Source: Arthrobacter sp. M2012083 (GTDB lineage: Bacteria > Actinomycetota > Actinomycetes > Actinomycetales > Micrococcaceae). From it: a DNA stretch of 64,000 bases. Both the position numbers and the translations under genes were made by a program. The notes beneath the pieces are model-generated. The model saw only the letters and a program-made list of their open reading frames with translations. It was not told the DNA's origin and did not search any database. Numbering within the stretch: position 1 is the first letter of the stretch; every line of letters begins with the position of its first letter. Shown one piece after another: positions 37,609 to 46,806 of this stretch. Where the stretch lies: positions 1 to 64,000 of the forward strand of contig NZ_AKKK01000016.1 of the NCBI RefSeq assembly GCF_000281065.1, in the 5' to 3' direction.

Positions 37609-37675
37609 ATATTAGGGCAATGTAGTCATTGACAACAATGTAGACGCTGCCTACCATGTAGACAGCGACTACATT
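37609..37675. promoter_or_regulatory. TetR/SDR divergent operator region
   Basis: AATGTAGTC (37619-37627) is exactly inverted as GACTACATT (37667-37675). Inner TGTAGACGCTG and CAGCGACTACA form a second, nearly perfect inverted repeat, and ATGTAGAC recurs between them. TAATAT (minus strand, 37614-37609) is the TetR -10. Confidence 0.55.
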
Positions 37676-37705
37676 AGTCTCCGGCTCAACCGATTGGATT
37701 CCGCC

Positions 37706-38497
37706 ATGACCATGACATACCCAGGGACCACTGCACTCATCACGGGCGCCAGCTCCGGCCTCGGCGCTGAATTCGCCGGACAGTTTGCTGCACGAGGCTC
37801 CAACCTGGTCCTTGTAGCCAGGCGTGCAGACCGACTGGAGGAGTTGGCTCAGGACCTGCGCTCACGCCACCGCGTCACTGTGACCGTCCTCCCCATGGAC
37901 CTGGGCCGCGCCGGAGTGGGACGCGAACTCCTCGACGAACTGGCCGGCCGCGGAATCACGGTGGACACTTTGATCAACAACGCGGGTTTTGGAACCCACG
38001 GCCCTTTGGTTGAGGAAGACCCGGACACCATTGCTGCGGAGATTTCCTTGAACGTTGCCGCCCTCGTGGACATTACCCGGGCCTTCCTGCCGGAACTGCT
38101 CGCCTCCGGGAAGGGGGCGCTGGTGAACGTCGCCAGCACTGCCGCGTTCCAACCCATTCCCGGCATGGCCGTCTACGGCGCCACCAAGGCCTTCGTCCTG
38201 AGCTTCACCGAAGCCGTTGCCCACGAAACCAAAAACTCCGGACTCAACGTCCTGGCCCTTTGCCCAGGTGCGACGCGCACTGAGTTCTTTGACGTCCTCG
38301 GCGGTGAGTCAGCAGCAGTAGGCAAGATGCAGACCTCTGAACAGGTTGTGGGAACTGCCCTCAAGGCCCTCGATCGCAAGGACACCCCCGGTAGCGTCGT
38401 CTCGGGTTGGGTCAATCGGGTGGCAGCCGGCTTCGCCCAACGCTTGCCTCGGGCCGTCACCGTCGCTATCGCTGCACGTGCTGTACAGGACTGGTAA
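37706..38497 (+). CDS. Short-chain dehydrogenase/reductase
   Basis: A 263-residue NAD(P)-dependent oxidoreductase of the classical SDR type: TALITGASSGLGAEFA (cofactor loop), NNAGFG, and YGATKAF with a preceding Ser as catalytic residues. The start is taken at ATG 37706; ATG 37712 is equally possible. It is presumably repressed by the divergent TetR protein. The substrate is unknown. Confidence 0.9.
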   Translation: MTMTYPGTTALITGASSGLGAEFAGQFAARGSNLVLVARRADRLEELAQDLRSRHRVTVTVLPMDLGRAGVGRELLDELAGRGITVDTLINNAGFGTHGPLVEEDPDTIAAEISLNVAALVDITRAFLPELLASGKGALVNVASTAAFQPIPGMAVYGATKAFVLSFTEAVAHETKNSGLNVLALCPGATRTEFFDVLGGESAAVGKMQTSEQVVGTALKALDRKDTPGSVVSGWVNRVAAGFAQRLPRAVTVAIAARAVQDW

Positions 38498-38581
38498 GCG
38501 AGCAGTACTGGTAGGACGGCCAGGACTGTGCGATTGGCAGGGCGGTGCTGCGGGTCCGGGAACAGCAGATAGCCTGAGGGT

Positions 38582-38607
38582 AAGGACCGATCCCCGCCGG
38601 TCCTTTT
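38582..38607 (+). terminator. Terminator after the SDR gene
   Basis: AAGGACCG pairs with CGGTCCTT around an 8-base loop and ends in TTTT, just upstream of the ribosome binding site of the next gene. Confidence 0.75.
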
Positions 38608-38623
38608 CAAGCCGGAGGCCAGC

Positions 38624-39160
38624 ATGACCGAACCACGCTTCACCGTAGAAACCGCCCAGGTCCTGGCCGAGGTGGCCCACAACAGGCAGAAAGACAAGCT
38701 CAAGCGTCCCTACCGTGAGCACGTCCTGGCCGTGGGGGATGCGCTCGCCGACTTTGACCAGGACATCCAAATCGCTGGCTACCTTCACGACATCGCCGAA
38801 GACACGCCCATCACCCGTCAGGCCCTGCTTGAAATGGGAGTGTCCGAACGGGCGGTAGGCATCATCGAACGCGTCACCCGCCGCTTCCACGACGACCCCG
38901 ATGATGACGACGCCGGCATCCGTTTCATTGCGGAGGACCACGACGCAACGTTGGTGAAGATCGCGGACAACGCCCACAACTCGCTGCCCGAGCGGGTCCG
39001 GGCGCTCGCCGAGAAATGGCCGGACAAGCCGCCGGTAACCCGATACGCCGATGCGCGCCCAGTGCTGTATACGGCCGTTCCCCGTGAAGAAGTCCGGATG
39101 ATCCTGGAGCGGATCAACCCGTACTTGATTGCGGAACTGGACGAGATCGTTCCCGAGTAG
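38624..39160 (+). CDS. HD-domain hydrolase, SpoT/MESH1-like
   Basis: A 178-residue stand-alone HD protein. H33, HD at 55-56 with the following ED (YLHDIAEDT) and KIADNAHN (112-119) follow the order of the (p)ppGpp hydrolase domain of SpoT and MESH1. Residues ~90-97 form an acidic run. GGAGG precedes the ATG. There is no synthetase domain. Alarmone hydrolysis is the family-based guess; other nucleotides are possible. Confidence 0.8.
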   Translation: MTEPRFTVETAQVLAEVAHNRQKDKLKRPYREHVLAVGDALADFDQDIQIAGYLHDIAEDTPITRQALLEMGVSERAVGIIERVTRRFHDDPDDDDAGIRFIAEDHDATLVKIADNAHNSLPERVRALAEKWPDKPPVTRYADARPVLYTAVPREEVRMILERINPYLIAELDEIVPE

Positions 39161-39173
39161 CCCACACCCGCTG

Positions 39174-39236
39174 CGTTGCGGGGCCCACTCTGCGCGCCAT
39201 GGGATGAACTTGGGGCGCAAAGCGGGCCCCGCAACG
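39174..39236. repeat. 63-nt hairpin repeat, copy 1
   Basis: CGTTGCGGGGCCC pairs with GGGCCCCGCAACG at the ends, continued inward by CTGCGC/GCGCA-type pairs. It shares length and 46 of 63 positions with 59953-60015. It sits between convergent genes and may act as a terminator. Confidence 0.75.
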
Positions 39237-39249
39237 CAGGGGGAATGCC

Positions 39250-40493
39250 CTAGCCCGCGGCGGTTTCCAACCGCCGCAGCGCTGCTGCCCGGCCCTTGTG
39301 TCCCCGTCGTTCGTCGTAGGCGATAGACAGGCCCAGGACCAGCATCATAGCCAGCATGCAGATCGGCACCGAGGCTCCCGCTCCAGCCATGGCAATGCTT
39401 GCAGCCAAGCCGAGGACCACCAGCGCCGAGCTCCAGAAGTGTTCGCGGTCCAGGCCGAGCATGATGCCGTACAGCGTGCTGAGCGAGACCTTGAAGACAA
39501 TGATGGGATGGCGATGGAGGCCACCGCCGCGGCCGCAGGAATGTGGGTTTCGTGGTCAATGTAGTAAGCGGCAACGTGCAGTCCCGCACCTGTGGCGGCA
39601 ATGGCAGCGAAGATCGGCATGTGCCCATAGCCGAACACCCATGAACGGTGCCGCTGGACGTGAAGTGCCGGACCCGAGGGCAGGATGAAGTAGATCCACC
39701 ACATGGAGAAGGCCAGTCCGGTGCCACTCAATCCAACCAAAGCGGCATCCATGGACCATTGGTGGGTGGCCACAATGGCACGCAGGGTTTCAATGGCACC
39801 AATCAAACACTCACCCAAGGCGATGATGGCCAGAAGGCCGTACCTTTCCGCGATGTGGTGCGCGTGCCACGGGGTACGGATCTTGCGTTCTGCGAAGTAC
39901 GGTGCCGCCATCTCCATGATGAACAGCGGAGTTGCCATGAGGAAGGTGGTGAGGACGCTCGCATCGACCAAGAGAACCACCACCCATCCGACTTGGACGA
40001 TCGCCACGTACTTGGCGTAACGCAAACAGGTTTCCCGGCGTTCGGGATCCTGCCGGGCTGCGCGTAGCCATTGGAAGATCAGGGCCACCCGCATCACGAT
40101 GTAGCCGAGCACCATGGTGACGTTGTCCACGTGCTTTCCCTCGATAATCGAGTGGAATACCGGCTCAATGCCCATGGCCAGGACCAGGACGCCCACCATC
40201 TGCACCATGGTGACTACGCGGAACACCCAGTCGTCGGTGTCGTAGGCGCTGGCGAACCACGTGAAATTGATCCAGGCCCAGATCACCGCGAACATGGCGA
40301 ACGAGAAGGCGAGCAGGCCTGGCCAGAAATGCGCCTCTGCCACTGCATGGGCGAACTGGTTGCCGGCGACACCGAAGGCGATAACGAAGGTCAGGTCGAA
40401 AAAGAGCTCCAGCGGGGTTGCTGTGCGGTGCTTTTCATGGGGATCGCGGCCGCCCATGCGGGACAGCGCATGGCGAAGGGGATTCGAGGACAT
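39250..40493 (-). pseudogene. Low temperature requirement A (LtrA) family protein, frameshifted
   Basis: A membrane protein with many helices: TPLELFFDLTFVIAFG near the N-terminus, then RYGLLAIIALGECLIGA and WWIYF, as in LtrA/DUF-like families. The frame from ATG 40493 runs correctly to about 39508. It then changes into nonsense (SRSRSARCTASCSA), while the expected C-terminus (LGLDREHFWSSALVVLGL) continues in another frame to 39250. Restoring one C in the CCC run at 39505-39507 (GGG on the plus strand) rejoins them. It is either a true inactivating indel or a homopolymer sequencing error. Confidence 0.8.
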
Positions 40494-40557
40494 GGCACAA
40501 AGATTACCGTTGCCCTTGCCTTCACGCCGAGATCGCCGGAATGCGTCGAGATCCTCT

Positions 40558-40599
40558 GGAATATTCCAGCGATCCCGCAGCATTCCGGCGAAATCGAGG
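40558..40599 (+). repeat. 42-nt dispersed repeat, copy A
   Basis: Begins GGAATATTCCAGCGATC and matches 58694-58735 at 31 of 42 positions. It lies inside a larger hairpin (CGCCGGAATGC / GCATTCCGGCG) between ltrA and the GNAT-AAA gene. Confidence 0.65.
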
Positions 40600-40611
40600 A
40601 AAAATGCCGCC

Positions 40612-41910
40612 CTACACGCGCCCCAACACGTCGATGTCTTCCAGGAAGTCCTGGTGCACTTCGGCGCTGACGGTGGTCCGGGTGTCACCGATCGCGTCGA
40701 GGTAGTCCTGGGTGACCGGCCCTTTACGTCCATTGGAAGCGGAACCGGAACCGCCGTCGTCGTACACTGCTTTTTCCAGGGCCCGCTGGGAGGCGCTGCG
40801 GGCAGCAAACTCGATGTCCGCGGGTGAGAAGCCCTCAGTTCGTTCCACCAGCTGGGCGATATCGACCGAGTCCACCACGGTAGCGGGGATGAATCGCTGC
40901 CACATGGCCTCGCGGGCGTGGACGTCCGGGAGGCCTATGGGAATGACATAGTCGAACCGGCCGTGGCGCAGGAATGCAGTGTCCAGGGCGCGGATGAAGT
41001 TGGTGGCGCACACCAGGAGGCGGCCGGGCTGCTCGCGGAATGCCGGGATGATCTTGAGGAGTTCGTTGGTGACGCCCTGCAGCGGCGACGGTGGATCGCC
41101 GGCGCGCTGCGACGCGATTTCCTCCACTTCGTCGATGAAGACCACAGCGTGTTCCAGCTCGGCGATTTCCAGGAACGTCTCGCGTAATGCGCCGGCCAGG
41201 CCCTTGGGGTCAGCGGCCAAGCGGGACGGGAAGACTTCCACGAACGGCCACTCGAGCCGCGACGCGATGGCCTTGGCGAAGGTCGTCTTGCCGGTGCCGG
41301 GAGGGCCGAAAAGGACTACTGCCCGGGGCGGGACCACGCCGTATTCGTCGGCGAGGTCGGCCTCGGCCAGGGGCAGAACCAGGCGGCGTTCCAGAAGTTC
41401 CTTCTCGCGGCGCATGCCGGCCACGTTCTCCCACAGGTCCCGGGCAAGAATGCGTCCGCCCAGCAGGCTCAACGGTTCCAGTTCCTGCCGCTGTACCGGG
41501 ATGGTCCGCTCGAAGTAGCGCAGGTTTTTCTTCACCACGAACCCGCGTCCCAGGAAGGCTTCGACGCGCGTTTCGGTCTCCGGCATGAGGGCGGAGAGTT
41601 TGTTGAGGCCGTGCGGGGCCATGCGGTTCTCGACGGCGGACAGCAGCGAGGTGCCGATGCCGCGGCCGCGGAACTCCGTCAGCGTGGCCAGGAAAACGAT
41701 CCAGCCTTGGTCATGGGCGGCGCGTCCGACGGCGGCGCCCACCACCTGGTCGCCTTGGACGGCCACCACGGCGTGGTCCTTCTCGCAGGAGGCCAGTACT
41801 TCGGACAACGCGTAGACCGGCTCCACGCCATCGGCTTTGAGTGACTCCCAGAGGTGCAGGATGCCGTCCAGATCGGACGAATGGAAGTCCCTGATGCGCC
41901 AGTTGCTCAT
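40612..41910 (-). CDS. GNAT acetyltransferase-AAA+ ATPase fusion
   Basis: A 432-residue two-domain protein. Residues ~1-145 are a GNAT N-acetyltransferase (FLATLTEFRGRGIGTSLLSA, with the RGRGIG acetyl-CoA loop at 81-86). Residues ~175-430 are an AAA+ module of the FtsH/CDC48 type: Walker A GPPGTGKTT (202-210), Walker B VVFIDE (256-261), sensor 1 ATN (302-304) and RHGR (315-318). No membrane segment or protease domain is present. AGGAGAT precedes the ATG. The partner and the substrate of acetylation are unknown; the AAA+ part might remodel or present the target protein. Confidence 0.88.
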   Translation of the reverse strand: MSNWRIRDFHSSDLDGILHLWESLKADGVEPVYALSEVLASCEKDHAVVAVQGDQVVGAAVGRAAHDQGWIVFLATLTEFRGRGIGTSLLSAVENRMAPHGLNKLSALMPETETRVEAFLGRGFVVKKNLRYFERTIPVQRQELEPLSLLGGRILARDLWENVAGMRREKELLERRLVLPLAEADLADEYGVVPPRAVVLFGPPGTGKTTFAKAIASRLEWPFVEVFPSRLAADPKGLAGALRETFLEIAELEHAVVFIDEVEEIASQRAGDPPSPLQGVTNELLKIIPAFREQPGRLLVCATNFIRALDTAFLRHGRFDYVIPIGLPDVHAREAMWQRFIPATVVDSVDIAQLVERTEGFSPADIEFAARSASQRALEKAVYDDGGSGSASNGRKGPVTQDYLDAIGDTRTTVSAEVHQDFLEDIDVLGRV

Positions 41911-42046
41911 GGCTGTATCTCCTGAGTCTGCTAAGTGAGTCGCCGTTGATCTCTTGGTGTTGAGCATAGGCGAACCACCGCTACAGGAGGTTGCGGGTCC
42001 GTTGCGTTACGAAACCCTACGGCCCTTCGCCCTCCTGAAGAAGCCC

Positions 42047-42808
42047 CTACTGAACGGGACGGAGCCGTAGACCCTGCATCCCGCCGTCGACCGCCAGCGA
42101 GGTCCCGGTAGCCGACCCCGAGAGCGGACTCGCCAGGTAAGCGACGGCGCCGGCTACCTCAGCGGGGTCGACCATCCGGCCGTGCGGCTGGCGGGCGTTG
42201 AGGGCGGCGCGCTCGGCTGCAGGGTCGGCAGCTGAATCGAGCAACCGTCCCACCCAGGGGGTGTCCACGGTGCCGGGATTTACGCAGTTCACACGGATCC
42301 CCTCACGGATATGGTCTGCGGCCATGGCGAGCGTCAACGACAAAACCGCACCCTTCGACGCCGAGTACAGGGCACGCTGCGGAAGCCCGGCAGTCGCTGC
42401 AATGGAACAGGTGTTCACGATCGCGGCGGCCGGAGACTCGCGCAGATGTGGCAGGGCCGCCCGGCTGACACGGGCGATTCCCACCACGTTGACGTTGAGG
42501 ACACGCAGCCACTCGTCGTCGTCGTTCGCCGCGATGTCGCCCTGGGCGCCGATGCCGGCGTTGTTGATGACGATGTCCAGGCGGCCGAATTTTGTGGCCA
42601 CAGCGTCGACGGCGGTTCGCACCGAGGCGTCATCGGCCACATTGCACTGCACCCCGAAGTGCGGGCTGGCTTCCGGGGCGAGGTCCAGGACCGCCACCTG
42701 AGCACCGCCGGCTGCGAGGCGGTGGGCGATCGCGGCCCCAATGCCTGAGGCACCGCCTGTCACGAGCGCTGTCAGGCCTTCGAATTCGTTTCCCACAGAG
42801 GGTGCCAT
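42047..42808 (-). CDS. SDR, probable 2-keto-3-deoxy-L-fuconate dehydrogenase
   Basis: A 253-residue classical SDR: ALVTGGASGIGAAIAHRLA, NNAGIG and YSASKGA. The ATG at 42808 lies 7 bases after the stop of the FAH-family gene. In the non-phosphorylating L-fucose route an SDR oxidises 2-keto-3-deoxy-L-fuconate at C4. Its place in a cluster with all other steps supports that role. Confidence 0.85.
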   Translation of the reverse strand: MAPSVGNEFEGLTALVTGGASGIGAAIAHRLAAGGAQVAVLDLAPEASPHFGVQCNVADDASVRTAVDAVATKFGRLDIVINNAGIGAQGDIAANDDDEWLRVLNVNVVGIARVSRAALPHLRESPAAAIVNTCSIAATAGLPQRALYSASKGAVLSLTLAMAADHIREGIRVNCVNPGTVDTPWVGRLLDSAADPAAERAALNARQPHGRMVDPAEVAGAVAYLASPLSGSATGTSLAVDGGMQGLRLRPVQ

Positions 42809-42815
42809 GGCGGCC

Positions 42816-43736
42816 TCAGGCGTTGATGCGGACGGGATCAGATGCACCGTGCCGGGCTGGGGAGCCGGTCTGCGCGCGGAAGTACTCCTGCCGCTGGCGG
42901 CCCAGTCCCTCAATCTCCAACTCCACCACGTCACCTGGCTGGATGAAGGGGAATCTGCCGGACAGTGCCACGCCCTCGGGAGTGCCCGTGATGATCACGT
43001 CGCCCGGCTCCAGGACCATGTACTGGCTGAGGTGGTGGATGATCGTGGCGGGGTCGAAGATCATGTCCGAGGTAGTGGAGTCTTGGCGGCCTTCGCCGTT
43101 TACCAAGGTCTGCAGGCGAAGGTTGCCGGCGTCAATATCCGAGGACGGGACCAGCCATGGGCCCAGGGGAGTGGAGCCGGGCAGGGACTTGCCCTTGGTC
43201 CATTGACCCGCAGTGCCGGGGATCTGGTAGTCGCGCTCGGAAAGATCGTTGGCCAGGGCATACCCGGCGATGCAGCCCTCGGCCTCGGAAACGGAGGAAA
43301 GGTATGACGCTTCCTTACCGATCACGATTGCCAGTTCCACTTCCCAGTCGTACTTTTCCGACGACGGCGGGATGGGAGCGGCATCGAAGGGGCCAGCTAT
43401 GGTGTTGGTCGGCTTGAGGAACACCACGGGAACCTCGGGCGGCGTAGCACCGGATTCGGCGGCGTGCGCGGTGTAGTTGAGTCCGATGGCAACCACTGCG
43501 CCGGGACGGGCGACGGGGGCGCCGATGCGCAGGCCTTCAGGCGAGATCTCGGGGAGTTCCCCTTTGTCCAGGGCTCCCCGGGTGCGTTCAATGCCGTCCG
43601 AGGCGAGGAAACCGCCGTCGATGTCGTTGGTCAGGGCCCTAAGGCTGAAGTACTTCTCAGCGCCGTCGGCGTCCTGGGCGATGACGGCCGGTTGTTCGTT
43701 TCCGGCCGTACCCAGCCTGGCGAATTTCAAGGTCAT
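42816..43736 (-). CDS. FAH family hydrolase, probable 2,4-diketo-3-deoxy-L-fuconate hydrolase
   Basis: A 306-residue fumarylacetoacetate-hydrolase-family protein with DWEVELAIVIGKEA and later EPGDVIITGTPEGV, the metal-binding core. In this pathway it cleaves the diketo acid to pyruvate and L-lactate. GGAGGA precedes the ATG. A candidate operator lies just upstream. Confidence 0.87.
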   Translation of the reverse strand: MTLKFARLGTAGNEQPAVIAQDADGAEKYFSLRALTNDIDGGFLASDGIERTRGALDKGELPEISPEGLRIGAPVARPGAVVAIGLNYTAHAAESGATPPEVPVVFLKPTNTIAGPFDAAPIPPSSEKYDWEVELAIVIGKEASYLSSVSEAEGCIAGYALANDLSERDYQIPGTAGQWTKGKSLPGSTPLGPWLVPSSDIDAGNLRLQTLVNGEGRQDSTTSDMIFDPATIIHHLSQYMVLEPGDVIITGTPEGVALSGRFPFIQPGDVVELEIEGLGRQRQEYFRAQTGSPARHGASDPVRINA

Positions 43737-43761
43737 GGCTTCCTCCGTGCGTTCGGGACTA

Positions 43762-43772
43762 ACATCCGAGCT
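43762..43772 (-). promoter_or_regulatory. Fucose-regulator operator candidate (FAH-SDR side)
   Basis: ACATCCGAGCT (minus strand AGCTCGGATGT) shares CGGATGT with the sites at 43826 and 49302 and lies 25 bases upstream of the FAH gene. Confidence 0.5.
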
Positions 43773-43813
43773 CTAGTGTGGTGTTGTCACTCATAATACG
43801 GAAATGTGACCCA

Positions 43814-43843
43814 TTGACAAGCTAGACATCGGATGTTTAGGCT
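43814..43843 (+). promoter_or_regulatory. Fucose operon promoter with palindromic operator
   Basis: TTGACA (43814-43819), 18 bases and TAGGCT (43838-43843) form the promoter. ACATC-G-GATGT (43826-43836), a perfect palindrome around one base, fills the spacer, where bound repressor would block polymerase. Confidence 0.65.
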
Positions 43844-43875
43844 CATCAAGAATCGCGACGCACTTCAGGAGCCGC

Positions 43876-45180
43876 ATGAGCATCATCACCGCAATGGATA
43901 CGTTCGACATCCGCTTTCCCACATCCTTGGAGCTGGATGGTTCCGACGCCATGAACCCGGACCCGGACTATTCCGCTGCGTACCTGGTCATCCGCACGGA
44001 TGCGGGGGACGGGCATGAGGGCCACGGCTTTGTGTTTACCATCGGGCGGGGGAACGAGGTGGAGACGGCGGCGATCGAGGCCCTCCGGGAGCACATCCTT
44101 GGCTGCACGGTTGAGGACCTGCTCGCAGACATGGGGACCACCTGGAAACTGCTGACCCATGACTCGCAGCTCCGGTGGTTGGGGCCTGAGAAGGGCGTCA
44201 TGCACATGGCTATCGGTGCCGTGGTCAATGCGCTATGGGATTTGAAGGCCAAACGCGCAGGGCTGCCCCTTTGGGAGTTGCTCGCCGGCATGACGCCCGA
44301 TGAGCTCGTAGCACTCGTGGACTTCCGCTACCTCACGGACGCGCTCACCCAGGACGAAGCTTTGGACATCCTTCGCACTGCCGAACCCGGAAGGAAAGCG
44401 CGCAAAGAGGCACTTCGCGCTGAGGGCTACCCCGCGTACACCACGACGCCGGGCTGGTTGGGTTACAGCGACGAGAAACTGACGCGTCTGGCCAAGGAAG
44501 CCGTGGCTGACGGATTTGCCCAGATCAAGTTGAAAGTTGGCGCCTCCCTGGAGGACGACATCCGGCGCGTGCGGGCTGCCCGCGCTGCCGTTGGTCCCGA
44601 CGTCAAGATCGCGGTAGATGCCAATCAGCGCTGGGATGTGCAGGAAGCCATCGACTGGATGGCGCACCTTGCCCCCTACGACATCGCCTGGATTGAGGAA
44701 CCCACCAGTCCGGACGACATCCTCGGCCATGCCGCCATCGCCCGCGGAGTGGCGCCCGTTCCCGTGGCCACCGGCGAACACGTCCAGAACCGGGTGGTGT
44801 TCAAACAAATGCTCCAGGCCGGCTCGCTGCAGGTCCTGCAGATTGACGCGGCCCGGGTAGCGGGAGTCAATGAGAACATCGCCATCCTCCTACTCGCTGC
44901 CAAGTTCGGCGTGAGGGTGTGTCCGCACGCTGGTGGCGTCGGTCTGTGTGAAGCCGTGCAGCACCTGTCCATGTTCGACTTCATTGCGGTGTCCGGGACG
45001 AAAGAGGACAGGACCATCGAGTTCGTGGACCACCTCCATGAACATTTCATCACACCTGTGGATGTCCACGACGGCGCGTATTGGCCGCCGTCGGATCCTG
45101 GCGCGGGAAACGAGATGCTCCGTGAAACACTGGCCGCATACAGCTTCCCGGACGGCCCCGCATGGAAGGAATCCCGTTGA
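43876..45180 (+). CDS. L-fuconate dehydratase (enolase superfamily)
   Basis: Dehydrates L-fuconate to 2-keto-3-deoxy-L-fuconate with Mg2+. The 434-residue protein has IKLKVG (Lys218, Lys220), VDANQRWD (Asp248), IEEPTSPDD (Glu274), ATGEHVQN (Glu301) and CPHAGG (His351). These positions equal those of the characterised Xanthomonas FucD, as I recall its numbering. It is the first gene of the plus-strand half and overlaps the fucosidase gene. Confidence 0.95.
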   Translation: MSIITAMDTFDIRFPTSLELDGSDAMNPDPDYSAAYLVIRTDAGDGHEGHGFVFTIGRGNEVETAAIEALREHILGCTVEDLLADMGTTWKLLTHDSQLRWLGPEKGVMHMAIGAVVNALWDLKAKRAGLPLWELLAGMTPDELVALVDFRYLTDALTQDEALDILRTAEPGRKARKEALRAEGYPAYTTTPGWLGYSDEKLTRLAKEAVADGFAQIKLKVGASLEDDIRRVRAARAAVGPDVKIAVDANQRWDVQEAIDWMAHLAPYDIAWIEEPTSPDDILGHAAIARGVAPVPVATGEHVQNRVVFKQMLQAGSLQVLQIDAARVAGVNENIAILLLAAKFGVRVCPHAGGVGLCEAVQHLSMFDFIAVSGTKEDRTIEFVDHLHEHFITPVDVHDGAYWPPSDPGAGNEMLRETLAAYSFPDGPAWKESR

Positions 45181-46499
45181 TCCAGCACGCACCTTGGTTT
45201 GAAGAGGCACGTTTTGGGATGTTTGTTCACTGGGGCATTTACGCCCTGCCTGCCCGGCACGAGTGGGTGATGAACCAGGAAGAAATCACTGTGGAGGAGT
45301 ACTCCAAGTACTTCCGGCGCTTCGACCCGGACCTCTACGATCCCCGTGAATGGGCACGCGCCGCAAGGGACGCAGGGATGAAGTACGTGGTCCTCACCAC
45401 CAAGCACCATGACGGCTTCTGCCTGTGGGACTCGGCGCTAACGGATTACAAAGCCACCAACACGCCCGCCGGCCGCGACCTGATAGCGCCTTACGTGGAA
45501 GCACTCCGGGCCGAGGGGCTGAAGGTCGGCTTCTATCACTCGCTCATCGACTGGCACCACCCCGACTTCACCGTGGACGGCGTACACCCCCAACGGAACG
45601 CGGCCGACGTCGAAAGTTTGAACGCCGGACGCGACATGGCTCGCTACCGCGGCTACCTGCACGGCCAAGTGCGCGAACTCCTGAGCAACTACGGCACCAT
45701 CGACTACCTGTTCTTCGACTTCTCCTACACAGGAGGGCACGAAAAAGACTTCCGGGGCGGCAAGGGCCGGAAGGACTGGGATTCTGAGGCGTTGCTCGCC
45801 ATGGTGCGGGAGCTGCAGCCCGGCATCGTGGTCAATGACCGGTTGGAGATCCCAGGCGACTTTGTCACACCTGAGCAGTACCAGCCCGCCGGGCCCATGA
45901 TGGTCGACGGCGAACCGGTCACCTGGGAAGCCTGCCAGACCCTCAACGGTAGCTGGGGTTATGACAGGGACAACCTGAACTACAAATCCGTGGACCTGCT
46001 CATCCGCATGCTGGTGGATGGTGTGTCCAAGGGCGGCAACCTGCTGCTCAACGTCGGCCCCACAGGCAGGGGAAACCTTGATCCGCGGGCGCTGGCGTCA
46101 TTGGCTGGCATCGGCGAGTGGATGAAGCTGCACTCACGGTCCATCTACGGTGCAGGCGCTTCGTCTTTTACCGCTCCGACGGATGCCCGCTATACGCAGC
46201 GTGGGGACAGGCTTTATGTTCACTTGTTCGCTTGGCCGTTTGAGTATGTCCACCTTCCGAACCTCGCCGGGAAGGTCGAGTACGCGCAGTTGCTGAACGA
46301 CGCGTCCGAGGTGTTCCTCAAAGAAGTAGACCCCGGGCAGCAGGCCATGAATATGACCCAGGGAGGCCAGCCGCCCGGCACCTTGACCATCAAGCTGCCC
46401 GTCCAGCGGCCGAACGTTGCTGTCCCGGTGCTGGAACTGTTCCTGACACCCGAGGCCGCGACGGCGTCGGCAGCGGAGCCCGAGGCCGCTCGTGCCTGA
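45162..46499 (+). CDS. Alpha-L-fucosidase, GH29, cytoplasmic
   Basis: Hydrolyses alpha-L-fucosides with retention. [15 protein letters not shown] (16-30), [11 protein letters not shown] and [11 protein letters not shown] carry the active site; Asp186 in the last is the expected nucleophile. There is no signal peptide, so it should act on imported fucosides. The ATG at 45162 gives 445 residues; a TTG at 45177 with AAGGA at good spacing and a TTGA overlap with the dehydratase stop is a serious alternative. Confidence 0.93.
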   Translation: MEGIPLIQHAPWFEEARFGMFVHWGIYALPARHEWVMNQEEITVEEYSKYFRRFDPDLYDPREWARAARDAGMKYVVLTTKHHDGFCLWDSALTDYKATNTPAGRDLIAPYVEALRAEGLKVGFYHSLIDWHHPDFTVDGVHPQRNAADVESLNAGRDMARYRGYLHGQVRELLSNYGTIDYLFFDFSYTGGHEKDFRGGKGRKDWDSEALLAMVRELQPGIVVNDRLEIPGDFVTPEQYQPAGPMMVDGEPVTWEACQTLNGSWGYDRDNLNYKSVDLLIRMLVDGVSKGGNLLLNVGPTGRGNLDPRALASLAGIGEWMKLHSRSIYGAGASSFTAPTDARYTQRGDRLYVHLFAWPFEYVHLPNLAGKVEYAQLLNDASEVFLKEVDPGQQAMNMTQGGQPPGTLTIKLPVQRPNVAVPVLELFLTPEAATASAAEPEAARA

Positions 46500-46806
46500 G
46501 AGCATCGCCCTGCATACCAAGCTGAAGCCAGGAACCGAAGAAAAGTACGCCGACGCACACGCGAACATTTCCCCTGACCTGGTGGCAGCGCTCAAGCATG
46601 CCGGCGTCCGGAACTGGCGAATCTGGCGCAGCGGTCTCGATCTTTTCCATGTAGTCGACGTCGACGACTACCAAGCAATGCGCCACGCGCTCGCCGACCA
46701 TCCGGCCAATGTGCCGTGGCAAGCTCGAATGGCTGAACTTTTGGAGGTCCAGGACGATTACTCAGGGGAGGATAGGGGTATCCAAAAGGTATGGGAGCTG
46801 CCATGA
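46492..46806 (+). CDS. L-fucose/L-rhamnose mutarotase (RhaM type)
   Basis: A 104-residue mutarotase that interconverts sugar anomers. LHTKLKPGTEEKYADAH and IWRSGLDLFHVVDVDDY are typical of the RhaM/DUF718 family. The GTG start overlaps the fucosidase stop. Here it would speed beta-anomer supply to the fucose dehydrogenase. Confidence 0.9.
   Translation: MPESIALHTKLKPGTEEKYADAHANISPDLVAALKHAGVRNWRIWRSGLDLFHVVDVDDYQAMRHALADHPANVPWQARMAELLEVQDDYSGEDRGIQKVWELP

Noticed and set aside
38309-39727. Minus-strand frame of 472 codons across the HD gene and its flanks
   Set aside because: It crosses the 63-nt hairpin repeat and two real genes on the other strand and has no coherent domain.
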